A DNA stretch of 64,000 nt from Porites lobata (taxonomy: Eukaryota; Cnidaria; Anthozoa; Scleractinia; Poritidae): NCBI GenBank assembly GCA_942486035.1, contig CALNXK010000038.1, positions 565,001-629,000 on the forward strand, in the 5' to 3' direction. Below the pieces are notes generated by a model. That model did not search any database. It had not been told where the DNA came from and saw nothing but the letters and a program-made list of their open reading frames with translations. This document shows positions 47,974 to 59,900 of the stretch, in pieces. The stretch's first letter is position 1. Each line of letters begins with the position of its first letter. Position numbers and translations under genes: made by a program.

Positions 47974-50900
47974 CGAGAGGAGTATTTGCATGAGAGTATG
48001 TAAACATGGTTGTGGCATCAAGATGTTTTGCTTTTCGCGCGCTAATCACGCAAGTACGAATTTGAAAAAGTTTTCAAGTTAAAAACTCTGCAAGTTTACT
48101 TTATTCACCTATCCCTTCATCGGCTGAAACGGGGCAAATTGTTGCAAAGAAGGTGTGTCAATTTTTTTTCACTTAAACTGACTCTTTAAGCGAGAAAAGT
48201 CCATATTTTGGAAAGCATCTTTTTGCAAAACAAGAATTTATTACACGTGCAAGACTTTGTGGACAAGACTTTGCAACTGGTAAGAATTTCCCTTTTAATC
48301 AGTGCCATAATTGTGCATTTTTTCAAGGGAAAATTATTTTATAAAAGCAATAGAAAACTCTTTTTCCTGTGTTTGCATAGCCTGATACAAACACTCAAGG
48401 CGTTGCGAGAATTTTCGACAGTTATGCAAACCCGAGACGAAGTCAAGGGTTTGCATAACTGTCGAGAATTCTCCCAACTCCTCTCATGTTTATATCAGGC
48501 TATACAAACACGGAAAAAATTTTCTATTGCTTAACTAACATAGTCCTTTAAGAAGCCACAGGGTTTTGTAAGACATTTTTACCTGTATCCAAAAATGCAC
48601 ATATCCTAGACCTTGGCTTCTTCATATCACCCACAATTATTTCCATATCATTCCATGTTTGACAGAATTGCTTGTGTTCAGGTCATGAGTCAAAGGGCAT
48701 GAATCTTTCAGTGCATTTCTGTACATAACTTAGTTGTGTCAAACCACACCGAGGCATTTTACTAGGCCGAACATCTGGCATTATGTAGTTAACAATTGGT
48801 CTCAGTTTGCCCTTACTGCAATTTTCAAAAACACAAATTTTTAAGTGTAAAAGCCAACTGAGGTTTGTGTTTTTAGTTGCCGTCAATCATCTTAGCAGAC
48901 CTCTTAGGAACAGCAATTTATTTGAGTGGGTTCAAAAGGTCATTGTTTGTGATTGGTGGGTTTCGATCCATTTTTTGTGTTTTTGTGTTTCAAGGTGCGT
49001 TGCTAGAGACCATAATTATGATTGATGGAAGCGTAAAATGCAATTCTAAGGGAAAGGGGTGGCTTTTGAACTTCAGAGTTCAGGTGTTTTTGAAAACCAC
49101 AGTGATGCCTTTCTGGACTGTAACTTGCACTCTGGATAAATTTTGTAATGTACTTCATTTGCTGTTCGCAATCTGCACTTATATACTACTCAGTTGCAGC
49201 TTCTAGCCTGCACTCATATTGCAGGGTTCTCAATAGAAGGCGGCACCCGGCGATTGATCGCCACTTACTTTGGGATTTATAGCCGCTTACTTTGTGTTTA
49301 AGTCGTTTTTCTTTGCTTTGTTTTGACACCTCTGGCTTTGCTGAAGAGCCTCCTACTTTATCAGTGATCACCTCCTACTTAAAAATCTATTGAGAACCCT
49401 AATATTGTTTACTTTAGAATTTAGGTTGCAGTCTTCACTATGTCCAGTAAAAAATGTCACAGTTTGTATTCTATACTTAGCCTTAATGCAAGTGCAATTT
49501 GCAGGCTGATTTTTTATATCCAGTCTATAAACTTTCGACTGTTATGCCTGCATTATGTACTCAGCAGTTCCAGATTCTCAGAAAGAAATAGTTACAGGAC
49601 CTAAAAATCTTTCTCAGATGGTGTTTGGGTGGAGGCTGGGGGAGGTCTGCATTAAATTGGGAAACTAATGTTCCATGGTTGTTCTTTTACTTTCAGATGG
49701 TGGTACTACAACTTCAGGTAATAGCAGTACTGCTGGCTCTATAAACATTTCCAGCGGCAATGGACGCAGTAGTGGTGGGGTAGCAGCAAGTAATGGTGGC
49801 TCAGCATCCAGATTGGGTGTTCGGGAGATGATGCAGCGAGCAGTAACTGCTGCAAGGTCTGCATCATCTTCATTGGCCGGACTTGATGTTGAGGAGGATG
49901 CTCCTATACCCACCTTGCACTGGCCTCCTGATGCGGGTACGGCTGCTGCTGCTGTGTAGTTAAAATTCACCCTGCTACAACAACAACAACAGCTTTATTT
50001 TATTTCAAAGTCCTTGTTACAAAATAAAGTAAAACACAACTGGCAAGTAGCAAAGGCTATTCGATGCAGGTTGTGTAAAAATAAAATAACATAAAAAATA
50101 ATAATAATTAGGTAGATTCATAAAATAAAATGTAAAGAAAAAAAGGTGAAGAAGATTAATTAGGTAAGACAATAGAGCACAATCAACGACACAAAAAAGG
50201 GCAAAAATTAAGTATGCATGTTTAACAAGCAAAATAAAATACTAAGAGAATGTCAGTTGTTGTAGAATGGTGAGAGGTGCAAGATATTTGTCTTGGTCCT
50301 TAAGGATCTGCATAAGAGTCTTGTGCAAGTTCCGTATTTAAGTTGTTTAAAACGTGTTGCTCTCCTTTTTATCTCATTACTGACAAAAATTAGCAAAGTA
50401 AGAACTTATCCGACAGTTCTGCATTATTATATTACTGCCAATAACCTGGGGTTAGGGTTGGCCAAAAAAGAATGAATGAAAACAACAATCAAAAGGAATT
50501 GTGGAAACAGCAAAGAAAACAACAATCGAAATGAATTGTTTTTAATTGAAATGAGTTTTTTCAATTGAAATGCATTTTTGTTAATGGAAATGAACAGGAG
50601 CTTATGAAATGAAATGACTTGTAAATAGTGCTTTGAAAGAATATATATATATATATATATATATTTTTTCCTCTTCAACGAAATTAATTGTAAATAGTTT
50701 TTAATAGTTAGTTTTGTTATCAATAAAAGGGTAGTATTATTTTAGATATTAAAATGGAACCGCAAATTTGATATTCGATAAGAAATTGAGAACGTTATCT
50801 TATTTCCCTTTTTTAGTAGAAAACGTTTACCCTAGAATATAGTTTTTAAATGAAATTAAGTGCTTTTTAATCAAAAGGAATAAATGGTGCTTTGACTTAA

Positions 50901-53900
50901 TAGTTTTTTTAAGCGAAATCATAATAAATGGGATGTTATAGTTAGCTTTGTTATCAGTAAAAGATTGTTATTATAAAAATAAAAGTAAAATAGACCCTTT
51001 ATTTTAAAAAAGGAAAACAAAAAGTAAATCTTAATGTTTGAAATATTGCTATGGACATAAGCTGCAGAAAGTGGAAGTCTCTTTGTAAATCCTCATTTTT
51101 TTACTTAATAGATGTACAGGATGAAGAGACCAGCTCTCTGTCAGCTGCCTCAGCTTCAGCTGGTGCTGCTGGACCATCAGCAGCTGCACCATCCATTACG
51201 GGTACTGCAGCATCTGCTTCAGGGTCCAGCCAGCAAACATCAGAATCATCTGGACAGCGAACCCAACAAAGCAAGGCTCTTAGCTGTCTGAATCTGTTGT
51301 GTGAAAGCCCAGTGCTGGCTCCTTATCTCCTCCAACTTTTAACAGCCAAGTAAGGAGTCATTACTTTTATCTAATGGGTGTTTGAAACTGCCAAGAGTGT
51401 TGGTATGATCACTTGTGCATGGGGATAAACCAGATCGTTTATGACCCAGAGAGCCTGCAGAGTCTTTTTGGTGCATTTTGGTTTGTTTTACACGGAATAA
51501 GTCTCATCCACTTCATGATTCTCTGACATGTCGTATTATTCACTTTAATGACACATGACTTGTTGTTTGACTATTCAGATTGTAAATATCTGTTTCTTAC
51601 TAAAGTGTGTTGTTGTTGTTGTTGTTTGCAGAGATGCAGATGGTTGTACACCATTTATGGCTGCAGTTCGTGGTCGTTCCTATAATGCTGGCCTCACTCT
51701 CTTTGCCACAGCCCAATGCCTTGCGACTACCCAAGGAACTAGTCCTCAAATAGATAGGAATATCTTGATGTCCATGCTGTATCCCAGTGATAGCCATCCT
51801 GATGCATCTCCTCTTCACATGCTCTGCTGTAATGACACTTGCTCCTTTACTTGGACTGGAACAGAACACATCAATCAGGATATTTTTGAATGTCGCACAT
51901 GTGGTCTAGTTGGTTCTCTTTGCTGTTGTACAGAATGTGCTCGAGTGTGCCACAGGGGGCATGATTGCAAGTATGTCCTTTCTTTTAACAAAGAAAAACA
52001 GATAACTCATTTGTTTATGCTGGCCATTACTACGCTGTTGGCCCTTATTGTTCAAAACATGAATTATGCTATCCTAGGAATAAACTTGTATGAAAATCAA
52101 CAGACAGTCTGGCCCCGGTTGTTCAAAAGTTGGATAGCACAATCCACCGGATAAATCGCTGTTCAGGGGGGAAGCATTAGGGAAATTAATAGCACCATCC
52201 ACTGGATAGAGAATTATCTGGTGGATAGCACTATCCAACTAACCCTTACCCAAACCTTAACTAAGGGATGGGAATAAGAGATTATTAGTTAAGATATTAA
52301 AGGTTTGTTTATAGTGGGAAGTGCACTTACTGTATCCAGCTAGTTTACAGGCACTCCACTTAAATGACAAGAAACAAATAATACAAATAGAAAAACCCCA
52401 ACTGGTAGGAGGCAACCAGGTGGCTATTTCAGTGATTTTGTTACCTCTGCGTCCTGCGTCCCTGATGCATAAAAATCCCCAAAGATGCAAAATAATTCAC
52501 CGCATGCGTCCCATTGGACGCAAACATCGATTGATTGATCTGAACATGTTTTTGGTAGAAATATCCTGTTTGTTAAATTTCTGTGGCAGTTATTATGGCT
52601 GTTGTTTAATGATGCATATTTCTTCTCGCCTTTGTTATGCTTTAAAATAGAAGGACTATATTTTAATTTCAGTCTACCGCAATGCAGAGTTTTCGAGTCT
52701 GTGTTCAGATTATAAAACTGTCTGGTCACATAAAGGCCCAAGCATTTTTATTTTTTAAACCGGGACTCATTGGTTCTGGACTGGGAATCATGATTTTTCA
52801 CAAGATGACTCCCAGGACTCACCGTAACTATTTGTAACAAAATCACTGCTATTTACAAGGGCAGACAAGGGTTTGAAGTGGGAACAACTGCAAGCAAATC
52901 CTGCAAGTGGTAACAGCGGGACTTGAACCCGGGACTGCCAGTTTGTGAGTCCGATGTCCTGATAACTCGACCACGCTGTCCCCCCTTCTAACCCATTTTC
53001 CTAGTCTGTTAATCCATTAAAATGTATCACACTTTGTATTGAGGTTAAAGAGGACAGCACCTACCGCTTACTGTGACTGCTGGGAAAAATGCAAGTGTCG
53101 TGCCTTGGTTCCAGGCTCCCATGCTGCACGCATACAACTGCTTAAAAAACTTGTGTCAGAGACAAACCTGGTTACAAGACCAAATGGAAGGTAAAGGAAA
53201 CTTAATACTGTCACTGCTCCCCTAGCCTTCCTTCTTTTTACTTGTCTCGGACAGTCTTTGTTATGACATATTGCAACATTTGTAGTTGCTGTCGTTTTCT
53301 TACAAGCTGTTAAAATGTAAAATGTTATGTGGTAGTTGCAAATTGTCAGTGCCATCCAGCTCTGACAGATATGCAGAAAAATGGAAACTTCCCAGTAAAA
53401 AGAGGCGCCAAGTGCATTCAATTTAGTTACGGTTGAAAAAATAGAAGTTATGTGTGTTTTAATAGACACTAATATCCGGCACATTCAGTTCTGTGAACGT
53501 ATTTGTTAGTACAAACTGCTGTGAGAAGGCTTGCTTCTAGGGCTTAGATAAAAACATATTTTTGCTATAGATAGTATTTTTAAAAGTCCTTATAACGATT
53601 AAAGCTTTTACTTCACTTGCCTGTAATGTTCTTAACATTCATCAACAATAGTGTCAGTTTTAGAAAGGCATTTGTTATATTTTACAGGGGGGAACATTTA
53701 TTACTCTTCTTGGCTCAAACAGTAGCTCGTCAAACAGTAGAACAGAGGCAATTCCGTCCCCACCGTACAGCTTCAGATTCTCGTCCAAAAGCCAAGTCCA
53801 AGACACTGGGAGCAAGTGGGACTACCCCTCCCCTCCCTGAACATGATTTGGATCCTCCAAGGTTTGCACGCAGGGCCCTGGAGTATGTTCTACAAGACTG

Positions 53901-56900
53901 GAGAGCAGTTAGTGCAATGATGAGAGATGGCTGCAGTGGTCCATCTTCAGGAGAAATAAGGTATGACATTTTATTGTAATGTGCCCTCACAGGAGCACAT
54001 TAGAAAGTGTATGTTTTGAAACTAACTCAAAGTCTGCAGGTTTGCTCTCAAATAATCGCCCTTATAGATAAAGGTTAAATCATCACCCAGACAACAAACA
54101 GATCACCAAATTAAAATTTGTAAATCCAAGTTGGGTGCTTTTCTAGATCAGCTGAAAGTAATATACGTGCTTTTGATTTAATAATACCTTTATAAGTTGA
54201 AAACAAAGGTGACGCTCGTAAATTACTCTTGAGGACTTCTTATTGAAGTGACTTCATTGTATGGTAGCAAAAGGTAGTTGATATGTGCCACTGTGCACTT
54301 GAATATTGAATGAAGCAATGAACAGTGATTGAGTGGGTCAGTTAATTGTTGATTTTTTGATATCCTGTGATCAGCAGCTTATCAGAGTTGGCCGCAGCAG
54401 GCTCAAGCCGGGTGCTGTTGGAGCATGTAGATCGTTTGGCCAGCCAACCTGGTACTGTGCGATTAGATGCATTCACTCATTGTCTAGTGGCCAAGTGCGC
54501 ACCTGAGGTAATATTTATTATTTTATTATATTTCATTAGATTGGTCAGTTCTTGGCAGGGTCACTGCAATAGCATGATACTATTTACTGCAGGCCAGCAA
54601 TGATCCATCCCCCCTCGAGAGAGAAACCACCACATTGGGAACTACGTCCCTTACTCTTTACGCGTGTATGTTACAGGTCAAATTTGATTTCATGTCAAAA
54701 TTTCTTAACCTAGGTTGATGCTCAATTTCCCTTGTCTCCTAACCCTGATTATGCGTGAATTAGGGCTAAGAAACAAGAAATTGAGAATCAACCAGCGTTA
54801 AAAAATCTTAACCTGAATGTAATTTTGACCTGTAACATATAATTATAAGGGAAAGACTTACAGGTAAAATACCGTAAAATTCCGAAAATAAGCTCCTCCA
54901 TGTGTAAGCCCCTCCAAATATAAGCCCCCCAAACCAGTAACGCAAATAACCCTCCCTTAAATCGCCCCTCCAAAAATAAGCCCTCGGGGGGCTTGTACGT
55001 GGAAAATTGACCTCAAATACAAAGTAAAACAAAGCAAAAACGGTAATTTTACTTCCAACTATAAGGCTAGCCCAATCGATTTTGAAACGCAAATTTCCCT
55101 CCGTAGATAAGTCCCTCCGAATATAAGCTCCTCCAACAATAAGCCCCTGAAAAAGGACCTTTGAAAAATATAAGCCCCGTGGCTTATTTTCGGAATTTTA
55201 CGGTATGGAGTTGGTTTTCCAGGATAAATCTCGATTTGTTTAAACAGCAGAGGCCGCGAGGAATCGTTGGGTTATGATGACGTTTTAGCTCTAAACAATG
55301 CCGAACGCCCGCAAGTAAGAAATGGTTAGGGTGACGTAAACCAGAAAATGGCCGAAAGGACCGCTTGGTTTCAGTTTGTGATATTAATTGTACAGTCATG
55401 CTTCGATGCTATTTTGCGTTACGTGTCTGTTCAGTGACATTCTGTGATGCAGCTGTTTTGAAAGTGTCAAAGCAAAACTGAAATTTTCATTTCTTTGTCT
55501 TATTTTACTTTCTTAAACAAGAATAAAAAACTCAACGTCCACGAAAGAGAAAATCTCGTGTTTGAACGAAATTATGGAACGAAAGGCTGTAAGCTCGACA
55601 CGAGTATATCATTAAAAAATCTTTGATTGGAAAATGATTCAGATTTTTCAGACACAAGTTTGGCTTTGGGGTCGTGAATGTACGACTATGTCCAGAAGCA
55701 ATTAAGCTAGCTTATCATTAAACGATGGAAGATTACTGTATCCTTCGAATAGAGGCTACATTTTCGCAGTATGGGGAAAGCGTTGCGTAGCAGTCCTTTT
55801 CGCGCGGCAGCTGGCACAGCGGTCCGTTTGCAAAAAAAAACCTTAAGAATCTTTTGTTTTCAAAAAACGTTGTGATTGGATAATCTTCTTCCAAGTGCCC
55901 CGGTTCAAGTAGTGGCACTGTTCTTTAGCTTAATTAGTTGCAATATTATGAATTTCAAACCTAAATTTCGAGTTGATTATCAAGCCTCTACTCGCCGGTC
56001 TACTAAAATAGAAACAGCTCTAAATTACGGGAAGTTGTTCTTTTCCCAAAACTTCATACAATCCTACTTCTATAATACGGAGTCGTGTCTAATAGGCAGA
56101 TCTTATCACCTAATGCAGCCAGGCACTTGGTTCCAAGGTGCTGAAAGCCAACAGGGTTATGTATATTTTGTAGATACTTGATCCTCTTCTGCTGACACTG
56201 GTGACAGCAATAGAAAACTCAACTGATCCTCATAAATCAGAGGAGATGTACCTGGCTCGACGCTTCGTTCGGTCTGTTGCCAGAGTTTTTGTGGTGTTGG
56301 CTTCACAGATGGCCCCACCCAATGGGAAACGGAAAATGTAAGTCACTGCCGGCAGTTGTAAATAAATCATCAGCCTAACACAGACTATAAAGTAGTAAAA
56401 TTGCTCTTGGAATAGTATCTCAGCTGTTCAACTTCCCACATCAACTCATGTTCTGGGTCGGCGGAACGTTTGGAAGTTTAAGGGTTCTAGTGTTAAGGAT
56501 AGTATTGAATTTTTGGAATCCCATGTAACCAAACCTTATGATTCATGCATGGCTCAGTCTAGTCTCCTTTCAGCTCTTGTGTGGAATGTTCCGATCAGAA
56601 AGATCGTCACTTTAGGGCATTTTACAAGTGAAATTGTTGCAATAATCATAACAAATAATAACTGCTGGAATAACAAAGATGGGACTAATTTGTTCCTGAC
56701 GTATGGGTCATGCTTTCGTGTGCTGTCTTTGAATTCCAATACCAGTTTTTTCGTTTGTTAATAACTTGTTAAGTTATTTGTTGTTTTTATTCCAAACAGA
56801 GGTGCTGTTCAACCACTGATGAAGTGCCGGCGTATATTTCAGTCTCTGTCTACTCTAGCTATTCCAGAGCTTGTTCAAGTAGCTGATGCATTACTGGCCC

Positions 56901-59900
56901 CAGTACGCTTGGGAATCTGTCTCCCAGCTCAGCCTTTCAGTCTTCTTTCTTCAACACTGGATGCCACTCAAGCCAGTGAAGACTTGTTTACAGTGGAACC
57001 ATTGTCAATGCACAGACCTTCCACGCCCTCTTCAGTTGAGGAGGTTTCCACGCAGGAACTGAGACCCAGTGTGCAGAGGGTGCGAAACCCAAGGCACAGC
57101 CGAAGAAGACCAGCGGTTACCCTCCCTCGAGCCACACAGGAGCAGAGTGGGGTGCCTGTGGAAGGAGCTCCAGTTGAGGGTGAAGAAGTTGAGGTATTTA
57201 TAACTGTTGGCTCACATTTTCTGTCTGCAGGAAAAGTCACAAAGTTGACTTGAACCAGGACCACAGGCGCGTACTTTAAAACGTTTACAACGTCCACCAT
57301 ACATATTTAGCCTTGCCATCAAGCTCAAAGGTGCTGTTTTCATTTAAACTAAAGGTGCTTTGAGAGGACGTAACTCTGAAGTGGTTAAGTTTTTTCCTTG
57401 GTTCAAATTTTTGTTTCCTTTATTTTTCGGCATGGTAATTTATGGTAATGAGTTCAAACAAAGGAAAATAAAATCGATGACCAGTGATATAACTGTAGCA
57501 CAACACTGAACTCCCTGGTGTCATTTGAAGGTTGTTGAAGGAGGAGAAATGGAATCTGAGAGTCACGGGGAGGAAGGAGGAGATGAAGAAGTTGAGAGTG
57601 GACCAGCTGGTAATGAATCTGATATGGATCTTGATTTACTGGCTGAAAGTGAAAGCGACAGTGAAGAAAGTCAGGTCAGAACAACACTCTGTAGTGCTAC
57701 TCTTCATGTTTAAAGTGTTTATGTTTTCATTTAGTTTCTTAACAAATAAAAGTTTGACAAATGAAATTAAAGAACAGGCATCATATCTCTGTTTCGCTTA
57801 GTAGCTGTTTACCAATCCAAAATCTGCATCCTTAATGAGTTTTTGATTGCAATCTGCAGTGATTATGGGATTCTTCGTTTGTCATAGATTTTGTTTTCTG
57901 TCAACTCTTTCGAGTAAACTCTTGTGATTTTATCTGGAAATAGATGTAAGAAGCTTGCACTGTCATGACATGCATGACTACAAATTAATTGTCCTGTTTT
58001 CAGGTTGGCGAGGCCCATATAGTTGAAAATGTACGTCGTAATCGTGTACCTGGCTCACTGATTGGCTCAGATGGGAGTGCCGCCAGCATGCATGGTGAAC
58101 ACGTGGAGTTATACTCTGAAGAAGATTCATCAACTGGGGAAGAAGAGGAGGAGGAGGAGGATGAGGAAGACGAAGAGGTGATGGAACATGGCGCCGAGCA
58201 TGATGCATCCCAGCCAACAGCGGAGAGTTTAGATAACAGACCTCCAACAGCAGGTATGCGATTCAGTTACGGGATGATCTAAGTTATTTCACAGCATCAT
58301 ATATCACAGATGAAATCTTACCTGTTTACTTCGTTTTAGGTGCTGATCGGAATTCCACTCCTCATGCAATGCAGTGGGCCATCCGTGCAAACACACAGTC
58401 ACGACCATCAGCTCCCCAAACAACAGGAGGAGGCGGCGGCGGATCAGGCTTCATCTATGTTGACTCAGCATCGCTTAGACGAGGTGGCAGTAATGCAGCA
58501 GCTGCGGCTAGCACTGGAACGAGTGACTTGGGACCTGGGACCAGCGGTCCTCATAGTATGAGTAGCTCTGCTAGTGCACTGGCACGAGCTTTTGGAATTG
58601 TTGTTAGGGAGGTGGGTTCTACTATTATTTGTGATTGCATCAGAGAGAAGAACCGTTAACGAGGGCTACTAACCATGCAGCTTATTCCTATTTTAGTACA
58701 AATGTAAATGGTTTGGTCGTCTAGTTTAACTGGATCATGAGGGACGTCTCCTGGACGATCAACCTACTTATGAAATGGAAAGACTGTTGGTGACATTGTA
58801 GACCACAGTTATGATATGATGTTGTGCAATTTAATGGCTAGGATCGATTTTTACTGTTTTATTTGTCACTCTACTTCCTTCCTGTGCAGATTATTTCAAT
58901 GTCATTTGTCTGTTTTCTCTCTCAGCATAAGCTCTATTTAGGGCCGTGACAATCCACTTGTTTTGAAGTTATCATAGGTGGAAATACTTACTTACCATCT
59001 GTGTTGTTTTGCAGGTGACAGATCTTCTAAATAGTGCCTATAATCCATCAGTCCTTCCAGCTGATTGTCTCTCCCCCAGTCCTCTATCATTATCCGAGAT
59101 AAGCACATTAATAGATCAACAACTGCAGGCTTCTTGGAACTGGTTAGCTATAGTATTGGATTGTACTGAGGCACAACTGCGATTTGGCTCTTCATTGTCT
59201 GCGGCTACAACTGATTCTTCTCAGCCTTCTCACACAAATCCCAAGCCCAGTAAAGACAGGCGAAACCGAGAAGATACCTCAAATATGAGAGCTTTAGAAA
59301 ACAAAAGAAAAAGATCTGCTGTTAGAAGGTAAGGAGGCAAGGATAAGATATAGGTTTTAAATTTCTAGATCTTTTCAAAATTACGACACAAATATGTAAG
59401 GTAAAATATATTTCTCAAAATTTTTATGAATTAAGAAATAAGAGATTAATATGACCTCATGCCAAATAAATAGGTATTAACCCTTTTGCAGCTTCGTATC
59501 ACACAGGCAACGTTTTTATAACGAAGGCAATAAGATGTTTGTGATGTTTCTTTACAACAGACGACATGGTGGTACTGGTGGTGGTAGCCTTGATACCGGT
59601 CGACAGGATTTCCTGGTGTATGTACTTTCCCTTTTGAGAGGTCATTCTAATGAACATGGAGCCTCCTTACCTCAAATGGATGTCTCGTCATTGCCACATG
59701 TGGCGTATGTTTTAGACGCTCTAGTATACTACGTAAGAAATAACCCTAACGCCAGCACGCAAGTTAAACAATCAAGTGTTGAGAAGACTGCGGCAGCTGC
59801 AGCAGCTGATGCAGTGACTGAAGATGAAGGAGGTGATGATGTTGATGATGAAGATAGTGCTAGTTTTAAAAGAGATGCAGAGGAATATGATGATGATACT

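Larger units (their letters stand above)
49697..51349 (+). other. UBR5 exons 23-24: low-complexity linker
   Basis: Exons 49697-49936 and 51112-51349. Residues about 957-1115. Exon 23 is Ser/Gly-rich, then carries the conserved LGVREMMQRAVTAARSA, equivalent to human LRLREMMRRSLRAA. Exon 24 is Ala/Ser-rich and ends with LNLLCESPVLAPYLLQLLTA, equivalent to LKLLCDSVVLQPYLRELLSA. The linker composition differs from vertebrates but the anchors are conserved. A LINE 3' end and an AT microsatellite lie in the intron between the two exons. Confidence 0.93.
51632..53960 (+). other. UBR5 exons 25-27: UBR-box zinc finger
   Basis: Exons 51632-51970, 53044-53190, 53688-53960. The UBR box spans about residues 1179-1247: CCNDTCSFTWTGTEHINQD, FECRTCGLVGSLCCCTECAR, VCHRGHDCK in exon 25 and AYCDCWEKCKCRAL in exon 26. 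All Cys and His positions of the zinc-binding N-degron module of human UBR5 are present. Exon 27 has GEHLLLFLAQTVARQTVE. The exon 25/26 intron splits the box and carries two dispersed repeats. Confidence 0.96.

Noticed and set aside
51555..52154. 199-codon open frame as an independent gene
   Set aside because: It is UBR5 exon 25 (51632-51970) with intron sequence read through on both sides; the C-terminal part runs into a repeat at 52109.
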